This document shows positions 26,887-33,710 of a stretch of 64,000 bases of DNA, piece by piece (within the stretch, counting starts at the first letter, position 1; each line of letters starts with the position of its first letter). The stretch is taken from positions 20,703-84,702 of IMG/VR virus record IMGVR_UViG_3300050821_001592. The stretch is one strand, 5' to 3'. This DNA is from a virus. The notes beneath the pieces were generated by a model that saw only the letters and a list, made by a program, of their open reading frames with translations, was not told the origin of the DNA and did not search any database. The position numbers and the translations under genes were made by a program.

Positions 26887-27609
26887 TTAACGAAGGTTGG
26901 TCGAGGCCATGCTGTCTTTATACTCTTTGTTCCCGTCGACCCACTGACGGGTAACCGTGTCCCATTTATGAAAGGAGCAAATGACGGAAGACGACGGAGA
27001 GCCCGTAGTCGTGAACTTACACGCTTCGCGATACTCACGGTCAGCGTTGATGAAGGCCGTTTTATCAAACGCGCCATCCTCGGGAGCGACTTGATATCCT
27101 TGAGCATCAAAGTAGAAGTTTTTCTCGACCGGAGGGGCCCAAGTCTTACCGCAACGGGTACAACGAACCCACATATCTCCGTTAATCATGCGGTGACGGA
27201 TGACCGAACGTTTCTCGGAATCGCCGCCCTCGTGTAGAACTCTTAGGTCCCGAGCGTGGGCCATCCCACCTTTACGGTGAGAACATACATTCTGGCGAAG
27301 GTGGTCGGTTGCACGTTGCTGGCCGAACACACGAGACTTCTGCTTCAAATCATTCTCAGCCTGCTTGCGTTTAATCTCGCGGTCAGACTGGCGTTTCTTA
27401 CTTTCGTCGATATTAGCGAGACGCTCCTGAATTTCGAGCTTCTTTGCAGTCAACTCTTCCTGCTTCAACTGGATTTCGAGTTGCTGGGCTTGCAGCTTGG
27501 CTGCCTTGATTTGGTCATCCATGCTCGGCTCTGCGGGCGGGGCCGGGACATATCGAACGTCAGCCGCGATGGGTTCTTTCGAATCCTTTACTTCCTTTTC
27601 GTTGTGCAT
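26887..27609 (-). CDS. Coiled-coil protein with C-terminal zinc-ribbon-like part
   Basis: 240 residues from ATG 27609 (AGGAGG site). Residues 30-105 form a strongly charged coiled coil rich in Gln/Lys/Glu. The C-terminal part has CSHRKGGMAH and then WVRCTRCGKTW with a further Cys, resembling a zinc-binding knuckle. It is separated from the tRNA-like sequence by five bases. The function is not recognised; a nucleic-acid or assembly role is possible. Confidence 0.65.
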   Translation of the reverse strand: MHNEKEVKDSKEPIAADVRYVPAPPAEPSMDDQIKAAKLQAQQLEIQLKQEELTAKKLEIQERLANIDESKKRQSDREIKRKQAENDLKQKSRVFGQQRATDHLRQNVCSHRKGGMAHARDLRVLHEGGDSEKRSVIRHRMINGDMWVRCTRCGKTWAPPVEKNFYFDAQGYQVAPEDGAFDKTAFINADREYREACKFTTTGSPSSSVICSFHKWDTVTRQWVDGNKEYKDSMASTNLR

Positions 27610-27617
27610 CACTCCTC

Positions 27618-28325
27618 CTATTTGCTCAACCTATTCCCCTGATTTCTAAAAGATTGCAGCGTCCGGTTGTAGCGATGAAACGCTGGTGTCGTAGGGGGCT
27701 TACCAAAAACCTCTTCAGCTTTCTCTCGGGAGATTCGACCCTTGAGGATGAGCTGAAGCAAACACGTCCTCCAACCACGGTATTTCTCTGTTGTGGGGAT
27801 GTTATGCTCGTCAAACCGCATGACACTCAATTCTGGCATAAACCCGAACTGAACCCAACACCCGACTTCGGCTTCTTTGGACTTCTCGTTAACTACCACA
27901 AGGGTGAGTTTGTCGGGGTGTGGGTGACGACGATACCAACAATTCAACCCGGTTTTTTGAAGCTCCGTTATGAAGGTAGCAACGCCTTTGACTTTTCCGA
28001 CTCTGTCGCCCGCGTTGGCGTACTCTTCTGGTGTTAGCCATTGGTACTCTTTCGCAGTGTGTTCGTTATTTTCTTGGATGCGACATAATTCTTCGTCGGT
28101 TTGGGCGGTAGGGGCGGCATCAGAGACGCGCTTCGAGTACTCTTCAATCGCGTCATTCAGCGCGGCGTCATTAAACTCCCCCATCATCTCTTTGTCATAC
28201 GTATCGACGTCTTGCTGCTTCGTCGCTCGGTTGAGGGCCGCTTCTTTTTGCTCCGGGGTCCAAGAGTCTACTAACTCCGGTGCAGACTCTTCCCATCTTT
28301 GCAGGTAATCTTCATTAGTGGGCAT
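27618..28325 (-). CDS. Hypothetical protein
   Basis: 235 residues. The first third is acidic and helical (RWEESAPELVDSWTPEQKEA). The middle contains a beta segment (KLTLVVVNEKSKEAEVGCWV) and FGFMPELSVMRFDEHNIPTT. The end (LILKGRISREKAEEVFGKPP) looks like a small helix-turn helix. It overlaps the upstream gene by 11 bases. I do not recognise the family. Confidence 0.65.
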   Translation of the reverse strand: MPTNEDYLQRWEESAPELVDSWTPEQKEAALNRATKQQDVDTYDKEMMGEFNDAALNDAIEEYSKRVSDAAPTAQTDEELCRIQENNEHTAKEYQWLTPEEYANAGDRVGKVKGVATFITELQKTGLNCWYRRHPHPDKLTLVVVNEKSKEAEVGCWVQFGFMPELSVMRFDEHNIPTTEKYRGWRTCLLQLILKGRISREKAEEVFGKPPTTPAFHRYNRTLQSFRNQGNRLSK

Positions 28326-28806
28326 GGTCCTCCAAGGTTTTTAGAGTGAGGCCCGGTTTTAGAGAATCGAATACGTTTGACGATGCGAAGTGAAACCGAA
28401 AAGAAATCCATCCCGGTATAAGAGCACACGGGTCATCCACGCTGGGCTGTGTGTTGATAACGAAGGTAAACTTCAGGTTCTTGTTTTCGAGCAAGTCAAT
28501 TATCACGTTATGTTGAAAGGTCAACCTAACGTTTTTGATAAGGGCGTTATATAGAATCGCACACCCCGCTCCCAAAATTTTTGCCTTGTCGACCGCGTTA
28601 TCCTCGGTCACATTAAGGTAGTCGGCATACTCGTGAACCAACGCTGCCTCCGGCGTAGAACCGTATGAAAACATCTCGATGCGCGTCACGCGTTGGTTGG
28701 GGACAGGCACGGTTATAAACCGTCGAACTTCGTCAATCTTAAGATGCTGAATAACGCTGTCGTGAAAAGCTGCGCTAACTTTGGATTCTAGTTCCTTGAA
28801 ATCCAT
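28315..28806 (-). CDS. Hypothetical protein sharing a capsid C-terminal motif
   Basis: 163 residues. Residues about 118-143 (NTQPSVDDPCALIPGW then ISFRFHFASS) closely match residues about 297-322 of the major capsid protein (NVAPTVADPEGLIPGW then TSYRVHFTTS). The rest (HDSVIQHLKIDEVRRFITVP, LGAGCAILYNALIKNVRLTF) is not obviously capsid-like. It may be an accessory head protein, a competitor that docks where the capsid C-terminus docks, or a fragmentary duplication. Confidence 0.65.
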   Translation of the reverse strand: MDFKELESKVSAAFHDSVIQHLKIDEVRRFITVPVPNQRVTRIEMFSYGSTPEAALVHEYADYLNVTEDNAVDKAKILGAGCAILYNALIKNVRLTFQHNVIIDLLENKNLKFTFVINTQPSVDDPCALIPGWISFRFHFASSNVFDSLKPGLTLKTLEDHAH

Positions 28807-28824
28807 ACCCCCTCCTAATTAACC

Positions 28825-28877
28825 AAAAAACATACCAAACCCGTTCATGACGATTCCGGGTCGACTCTGAACGGGTT
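28825..28877 (-). terminator. Rho-independent terminator
   Basis: On the minus strand a perfect 10-base-pair stem (AACCCGTTCA with TGAACGGGTT, 28838-28847 and 28868-28877) is followed by GGTATGTTTTTTGG. A second hairpin (CGATACT with AGTATCG, 28878-28898) lies just before it. The pair ends transcription from the gene at 28942 ahead of the gene at 28806. Confidence 0.7.
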
Positions 28878-28941
28878 CGATACTGACACTTAGTATCGGC
28901 ACGCGCCACGATAGCAAGTCGCGGTCGTAACCGACGCTTTC

Positions 28942-29220
28942 CTACTGCATCGATTCAGTAGTTCCACCGTCTACCGATTCGGGTAATCCACCGTCCTCGG
29001 ATTCGACGACATCTGCGTCAAACTCACCGTCGCAGAACCGTTTGAAAGTCTCGTCGTTCTCAGCCGCCGTTGCAACCTGACTACGAAGGCTTTCATTAGT
29101 TCGTCGTAACGTGCGAATCACAATTCGCAACGTAGCGTTTGTCTCGCGCAAGCGGGAGACCTCTTCCTGCAAAATCTCATTTGATTCCTGCAAAGCCGCA
29201 GCTAACGTTCCCTCTTCCAT
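28942..29220 (-). CDS. Small coiled-coil protein
   Basis: 92 residues. Residues 8-50 (ALQESNEILQEEVSRLRETN, then TLRIVIRTLRRTNESLRSQV) form a heptad-patterned coiled coil. The C-terminus is acidic (DADVVESEDGGLPESVDGGT). A dimerising adaptor or scaffold-like role would fit, but no family is recognised. Confidence 0.65.
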   Translation of the reverse strand: MEEGTLAAALQESNEILQEEVSRLRETNATLRIVIRTLRRTNESLRSQVATAAENDETFKRFCDGEFDADVVESEDGGLPESVDGGTTESMQ

Positions 29221-29240
29221 ATTCCCTCCTCAGGGTAGAA

Positions 29241-29402
29241 CTAATTCCTGCCGTTTCCAACAGTCTGTCCTGTGCCCGCGTGGTTTGCATTCCAAATCAT
29301 CGCGGCGTGTTTCTTAGCATTCTTTAGCGACATCGTCTTGCCTGTCTTCGGGTCTTTGTGAGTCAAGAACTTGTCGCGAATTTTCTCGTAGCCTCGTGGC
29401 AT
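29241..29402 (-). CDS. Small basic hypothetical protein
   Basis: A 53-residue frame starting at ATG 29402 behind AAGGAGG. The sequence (MPRGYEKIRDKFLTHKDPKT, then SLKNAKKHAAMIWNANHAGT) is basic and helical with an ending GQTVGNGRN. It resembles short phage proteins of the KAKKIAAMIWN type, whose function is unknown. It overlaps the frame at 29314-29493 by 89 bases. Confidence 0.7.
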   Translation of the reverse strand: MPRGYEKIRDKFLTHKDPKTGKTMSLKNAKKHAAMIWNANHAGTGQTVGNGRN

Positions 29403-29493
29403 GGACCTCCTTAATCTCTTGGGGTTTCCATTCTCGGGTAATCTGGCTGGGGTGGAAGTTCTGTCCGCCTACTCGACTTGATGAGTTTGACAT
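29314..29493 (-). CDS. Small hypothetical protein, overlapping frame
   Basis: 59 residues from MSNSSSRVGGQNFHPSQITR at 29493 (AGGAGGAAT site). Its first 30 residues are unique; the remainder overlaps the 53-residue gene at 29241-29402 in another frame and looks like its shadow. Either both are translated, or this frame is the N-terminus of a gene broken by a frameshift. Lower confidence than its neighbour. Confidence 0.4.
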   Translation of the reverse strand: MSNSSSRVGGQNFHPSQITREWKPQEIKEVHATRLRENSRQVLDSQRPEDRQDDVAKEC

Positions 29494-29506
29494 ATTCCTC
29501 CTAAAC

Positions 29507-29545
29507 AAAAGACAAGCCGCTGCGATTGCAAACGGCTTGTCTTTT
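29507..29545. terminator. Rho-independent terminator, symmetric
   Basis: A 13-base-pair perfect stem (AAAAGACAAGCCG at 29507-29519 and CGGCTTGTCTTTT at 29533-29545) with a 13-base loop. Because the A- and T-runs are part of the stem it can act on both strands. On the minus strand it ends transcription after the putative decoration protein gene. Confidence 0.9.
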
Positions 29546-29558
29546 CTGGGATTACAAA

Positions 29559-30182
29559 TTAAGCAATAACGCTAACGACCACCTGTGCATAGATAAACAT
29601 AATCGGACCCTCTTCAGGGGCCGTGTATCCATCATTATCGCCAAGAGTGTTGTCAAACGTTGGGAATTGACACTCAAGGATGCACTGTCCGACGTGGTTA
29701 GCGGTCACGACTACGTCGGCATCGTACGTCCCGTACGGAGCGCCCAGCGTAATTACACAAGCGTCGTAGTTAGACGTCGCGCTTCCGGTGGACGACCCGT
29801 TGTTCGGGCGATACCAACCTTCGGTGTTTGGAGCCGGGGCGCAATAAGCCTCCCACACGGCTTCGGTTTGGTTATATCCGCCGTTAGTGATGGGCTCATT
29901 CAGCACATCCACAAGAGCCGCAGTCAGCTCCGCAGTAGTGTTGTATTTCACGCCGTTGACTGTAGCGCCCGTGAGGCTGAGGGTCAAAGCATACTGAGCA
30001 ACGGGGAAATTACCCGGACCTGAACTTGGCCCAGCGGTCGCGCCGATACCCTGACCGTTAATGGGGGATGCTGTGCTGCCGGGGTGAACCAAAGACCCGC
30101 CAGCGGGATTCGTGACATTGACTCCGGCTACGTGAACATACGCAGCTACGCCGATGCCAGTCGTAGGGTTAGAACTAGGCAT
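29559..30182 (-). CDS. Putative capsid decoration or head-surface protein
   Basis: 207 residues. The first 65 are Gly/Pro/Ser/Ala-rich (PAGGSLVHPGSTASPINGQG). The C-terminal half has a beta-sandwich look (DACVITLGAPYGTYDADVVV then a cysteine-containing CILECQFPTF). It lies downstream of the major capsid gene, from which it is separated by an HNH gene and a terminator, and is followed by a strong terminator, so it is likely highly expressed. Decoration proteins commonly occupy this place. Confidence 0.55.
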   Translation of the reverse strand: MPSSNPTTGIGVAAYVHVAGVNVTNPAGGSLVHPGSTASPINGQGIGATAGPSSGPGNFPVAQYALTLSLTGATVNGVKYNTTAELTAALVDVLNEPITNGGYNQTEAVWEAYCAPAPNTEGWYRPNNGSSTGSATSNYDACVITLGAPYGTYDADVVVTANHVGQCILECQFPTFDNTLGDNDGYTAPEEGPIMFIYAQVVVSVIA

Positions 30183-30183
30183 G

Positions 30184-30612
30184 TTATCTCTTTTCTGCCT
30201 CTTTAGAGGCTAACTGCTGTGCGAACGCATGAATTGAATCGATGCGTTGCTTGACAACCCCAAAAGGTACCGGGGTTCCATAAGCCCGAGACATATTACG
30301 CTCCATCCAGTGCAGAAGGGAAAATCTTGACTTACTGCCATGGCAGGAGAGCTGTGGGCTTTCGTAATGAGAACTGCATACAGGAACTACATTTCCGTGG
30401 ACAAAACCGCGTGACCAGTCAATCCGGTCGAGTCCCCAAACTTTACCATTCTCGGGAATTCTCCCGCAGTAGGCACACGGTCGAGGTTGACCGTTATTCA
30501 GAAAGTAGTGAATCGCTTCGTTGAGATGTGAAAATCCAAACGGGCAAGACTCCTGTCTAGCGACCCATCGCATGGCAAGATACCGTTTTTTGATGCTCTT
30601 GTCATAGGGCAT
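30184..30612 (-). CDS. HNH-type homing endonuclease
   Basis: 142 residues from MPYDKSIKKRYLAMRWVARQ at 30612 (GGAG site). PRPCAYCGRIPENG, then LDRIDWSRGFVHGNVVPVCS-SH is the zinc and HNH-like layout (C-x-x-C ... DRID ... N-V-V-x-x-C) of phage homing nucleases. It sits between the capsid gene and its likely companion, a classic site for selfish insertion. Its codon and ribosome-site quality are ordinary. Confidence 0.75.
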   Translation of the reverse strand: MPYDKSIKKRYLAMRWVARQESCPFGFSHLNEAIHYFLNNGQPRPCAYCGRIPENGKVWGLDRIDWSRGFVHGNVVPVCSSHYESPQLSCHGSKSRFSLLHWMERNMSRAYGTPVPFGVVKQRIDSIHAFAQQLASKEAEKR

Positions 30613-30699
30613 TTCGTTCTCCGCACGCAGTGGGCTCTGTATTGCCTTCAGGAGGCGTCCAGTCGGCGTCACTGTTGACGTAAAAGCTGTTAAGCGTCG

Positions 30700-30739
30700 T
30701 TGGAAGAAAAAACCAAAGGGTGTAAATTAAATTACACCC
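30700..30739 (-). terminator. Rho-independent terminator after major capsid gene
   Basis: On the minus strand an 8-base-pair stem (GGGTGTAA with TTACACCC, 30718-30725 and 30732-30739) is followed by TTTGGTTTTTTC. It lies 24 bases after the capsid gene stop and should end or attenuate capsid transcription before the HNH gene. Confidence 0.85.
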
Positions 30740-30762
30740 CTAAGTTCTTTCAAATCAACGAG

Positions 30763-31788
30763 TTACGAAATCGCGCTTGCCGCGTCAATTTCCCGAATTC
30801 TGATTGTGGTGTCTGGTCCGAGGCTGGTCGTGAAGTGTACACGATAGCTCGTCCACCCCGGAATCAGACCTTCGGGGTCTGCAACGGTAGGTGCAACGTT
30901 CTGCACGACGTTGCACTTGATGTTCTGCCACTGACCTTCGCCGAAAGTCGTGTCGTTCTGCGCTCCGAGGTTGATGGAGAAAATACCATCTTGCCCGAAA
31001 ATGTAAGTACGCAGGGCGGTCAGACCCGTCACGCCTTGGTAATTAATCGTCTGCGTGACGAGGTTGGTCTGGAAGAACCGAACGCCGCTAGACGGCAGCT
31101 CAACGCTACCTTCGAGGTCGGTGCTCACCAATTCGTCCATGGTCATCTGACCCTGAGCGGTGTGCTTCAGGATGTCGATGGGGGAGTCGTTCGAGTTGTC
31201 AGCCAACACGTCGCCAAGAGCGAACGGGTGGATGACGCCCACGAACATATCCTTCATGAACGGCTTCACAGAGCGGCCAGCCAGAGACTGAACGCTGTTA
31301 CGAATCTGGGAGAGACTCAGAGCGGTAAAGCTCGAAGTGCTCGACGCAGCCAGCTCCACGAGAACGCTAGAATCGATGCTGTTCGCACCGTCTGCGGTCG
31401 CACGGACCAGAGCCGACAAAGACTCGCCCAACTGATAGGACAGTTCCTTCGCCACGTTCTCGACGGTGTTATCAATGGCGGTAGCCAAAGACAAGCTGGA
31501 GAAGTTCGCGTAGTCTGCGTATTCGCCAATCGTCGCGGTGGTGTTCAGGACGTTGACGCTCAAGGAGCTACCAACCGTTCCTTCGGTGGTCTGAGTGGTC
31601 AGAGCCGCCAGCGGAACGTACATGAACATCTCATATTGATTTCCCGAATTCTTCGGGAGGTCCAAACGCTGAGAGCAACGAACGAACGGAGTCTGCGCCT
31701 TCAAATTCTCGCGAAAACGTTTGTCGTAGTACTTCACAGTGCTCTGGGGCAGGTTAGAAAGCTGATTGCCTGCGGGACTAAAAGCCAT
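30763..31788 (-). CDS. Major capsid protein, N4 gp56 family
   Basis: 341 residues. The pattern YYDKRFRENLKAQTPFVRCS, RLDLPKNSGNQYEMFMYVPL, then TTEGT...TATIGEYADYANFSSLS and FVGVIHPFALGDVLADN matches the N4 gp56-type major capsid family, an HK97-fold protein that forms the shell. The gene is preceded by a scaffold-like gene and portal and ends with a terminator. Its C-terminal segment (LIPGWTSYRVHFTTS) is echoed in the protein at 28315-28806. Confidence 0.88.
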   Translation of the reverse strand: MAFSPAGNQLSNLPQSTVKYYDKRFRENLKAQTPFVRCSQRLDLPKNSGNQYEMFMYVPLAALTTQTTEGTVGSSLSVNVLNTTATIGEYADYANFSSLSLATAIDNTVENVAKELSYQLGESLSALVRATADGANSIDSSVLVELAASSTSSFTALSLSQIRNSVQSLAGRSVKPFMKDMFVGVIHPFALGDVLADNSNDSPIDILKHTAQGQMTMDELVSTDLEGSVELPSSGVRFFQTNLVTQTINYQGVTGLTALRTYIFGQDGIFSINLGAQNDTTFGEGQWQNIKCNVVQNVAPTVADPEGLIPGWTSYRVHFTTSLGPDTTIRIREIDAASAIS

Positions 31789-31812
31789 GGCTATTTACCT
31801 CGTGGTGAGAAG

Positions 31813-32919
31813 TTAACGCTGTCTCGCCGCTCGACGGAGGTCAGCTTCTTTTTGAAGCCTATCCACTGTCGGAAGGAACGTCGGGTCTTCTTTTGACCTC
31901 TTGGCGTACACATCGGCGGACATCTTGTCAACTTCTGCCAGTGTCAGAGTGCGCTCGCTCGCGGGTGTTGCTCCGTTGGATGAAGACACGCGGTCATTCA
32001 ATCCTGAGGGCGTCTGGCGTCTGGCGTTTTGTACCGTCTGTGCGTCACTAGTAATCCGACTAGCTGCTACAGGGGGAACCTGCGGTTTCGGTTCCGTTTC
32101 CACTGCCACGGGGGCTGCCTGTGCCAGTTGTACGACTGGAGCGGGTACTAGCAATGCGCTAGTTCTCGCTAAGGCGATTTCGAAATTATCAGTAGTGGGT
32201 TCGAGATTCCTCTCACCCATCCACTTAGTTAGGATTTCACGATTGGCTTCTACGTTATAGAAACCATCGCCAACCCTGTCAATGAATTCTTCAAAACTAC
32301 GTACGACCTGATTCTCCAAAAGGAGTCGCTGACTTTGATTCAGCACTTCCGTAATAACTTCAGGCGTAGCGCCGAAAGTAGCTTCGGCAAGTCTGACCTT
32401 CGCGTCTTCGAACTTCGCGGGGTCATTCAAATCTTGTGTCAACTGATATCGCTCGTCAGCATTCAACTGCTTCGGTTTTAATCCCCCAAAATTCTCGGGC
32501 AGCCGTTTCGCCCTAGTGGGTACTTCCTGTTCGGGGGTGAGACCGAGGCGAGCATCCCGAGAAAGTTTCCTCATCTGTCGAAGGATGCTGTTGTTCTGTT
32601 CCGTGAATTTCTTAATTAACTCTTCGTGCGTTTTATAAATAAGAACTTGCTTACCGCCGAACGGCTTACCCATCTCGTCCGTCGGCTGCCATTCATACCG
32701 TTGTTCAACCGGGTCCGCCGCCGCTACCGTAGTAACAGCCGGAACGGGGGGTTCAGCCACAATCTCTACGACTGTTTGGGGTACGGCAGGGAGACCCGTC
32801 TCAGGGTCCAGAACTTCAACCGGGAACATCGCGTTAACGGCGGCGATGAACTCCGGGTCCTGTAATTTCGCAGCGTATTCGCTTGCCGACATGTTGTCAA
32901 TATCTGTTGACGTGTACAT
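31813..32919 (-). CDS. Scaffolding-like protein
   Basis: 368 residues. Acidic and proline-rich N-terminus (AVPQTVVEIVAEPPVPAVTT), helical middle with charged repeats (about 85-250), and a basic helical C-terminus (DRLQKEADLRRAARQR) that could bind the inner capsid surface. Location directly upstream of the capsid gene with 24 bases between fits a scaffold. A downstream methionine (MSASEY) is an alternative start. Confidence 0.7.
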   Translation of the reverse strand: MYTSTDIDNMSASEYAAKLQDPEFIAAVNAMFPVEVLDPETGLPAVPQTVVEIVAEPPVPAVTTVAAADPVEQRYEWQPTDEMGKPFGGKQVLIYKTHEELIKKFTEQNNSILRQMRKLSRDARLGLTPEQEVPTRAKRLPENFGGLKPKQLNADERYQLTQDLNDPAKFEDAKVRLAEATFGATPEVITEVLNQSQRLLLENQVVRSFEEFIDRVGDGFYNVEANREILTKWMGERNLEPTTDNFEIALARTSALLVPAPVVQLAQAAPVAVETEPKPQVPPVAASRITSDAQTVQNARRQTPSGLNDRVSSSNGATPASERTLTLAEVDKMSADVYAKRSKEDPTFLPTVDRLQKEADLRRAARQR

Positions 32920-32947
32920 AATTTCCTCCTCTTGGAAATCCTAAACT

Positions 32948-33304
32948 TTAAAACGCTTCTTGCCCTTCAAACTCTGGCGGGTAGTACGGCCTTTCGGGGT
33001 CTTCTATAGTGCCTATGGTGGACGTTTCGTTCCTCAAGAGAGTAATCTCTTCTTCGATTCTCTGTAGCAAGCCTTGGTAAATCATGCCCGCTGCTTTCAC
33101 CATGCGATGTCTTGATAAAACTTCATCACTGCTTGTAGGGTCCGTATTCACCAGTCTCTGATTGAACAGTTTGATTTCATCCTCAATCATCTGCTGGATG
33201 AGCTTGAACCCTTCCGTGTGGATGTATCCCGCGAGGACCCCCCGCTGCTGGCGATTCAATTTCGACAAAGGCTCCATCCCAATCTTCGCGATATCAATCT
33301 CCAC
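32948..33304 (-). CDS. Hypothetical helical protein, head region
   Basis: 118 residues if it starts at GTG 33304, which has AGGGGGAGAC upstream; ATG 33277 is a possible alternative and the longer frame to 33427 begins in hairpin-rich DNA. The protein is helical with amphipathic stretches (AGYIHTEGFKLIQQMIEDEI, AAGMIYQGLLQRIEEEITLL) and ends YYPPEFEGQEAF. It lies between portal and scaffold genes and may help head assembly. The 33305-33467 interval has hairpins but no gene that I can support. Confidence 0.65.
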   Translation of the reverse strand: MEIDIAKIGMEPLSKLNRQQRGVLAGYIHTEGFKLIQQMIEDEIKLFNQRLVNTDPTSSDEVLSRHRMVKAAGMIYQGLLQRIEEEITLLRNETSTIGTIEDPERPYYPPEFEGQEAF

Positions 33305-33436
33305 GTCTCCCCCTAAAATTTGTGGCAGTTTAGAGTGATGCCCAGCACTAGCGGTCTTTCGACCAGATATCTCTGCGGCTCCTCGCGGACCCCCGCAGTG
33401 CGGGGTTAGTTTTGGATGAGGAACCAACTGTCCTCG

Positions 33437-33459
33437 AAACGGGCGAGCGACACCCGTTT
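33437..33459 (-). terminator. Stem-loop, weak terminator candidate
   Basis: A perfect 7-base-pair stem (AAACGGG with CCCGTTT) and nine-base loop just after the gene at 33468-33698. On the minus strand only TTT follows, so termination would be partial. A second hairpin (CCCCGC, AGT, GCGGGG) lies at 33391-33405. Confidence 0.4.
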
Positions 33460-33467
33460 ATGTTTGA

Positions 33468-33698
33468 TTACGCAGCCGGAGTTGCCGGAGTTGCAGGCGC
33501 GGGGGTCAACGCGGCGACTACGGAAGCGTTGATTGCATCAACACTGGCCTTAGCGGCGTCCACCTGTGCCTGAGGCACCGTATTGGCTTCTTGTGCGATA
33601 AGCGAGGCAACGTTACCTGAGAGGGTAGCGATACTGGTATTCAGTGCGTCAATTGCCATTCTTAGTCTCCTTAATTCATGAATCAGTTCAAAGTCCAT
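33468..33698 (-). CDS. Small helical protein with Pro/Ala tail
   Basis: Up to 76 residues. Two in-frame starts both have good ribosome sites: ATG 33698 (GGAGGG) and ATG 33659 (AAGGAGACT), giving 76 or 63 residues. The core (IDALNTSIATLSGNVASLIA) is an amphipathic helix with a heptad-like pattern, followed by an Ala-rich helix and a PAPATPATPAA tail. It lies 12 bases after the portal gene. The function is not recognised. Confidence 0.6.
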   Translation of the reverse strand: MDFELIHELRRLRMAIDALNTSIATLSGNVASLIAQEANTVPQAQVDAAKASVDAINASVVAALTPAPATPATPAA

Positions 33699-33710
33699 AC
33701 ACCCTCCAGA

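Noticed and set aside
30700-31896. A 398-residue plus-strand frame
   Set aside because: It is antisense to the major capsid gene, which matches a known family, and it begins in a terminator.
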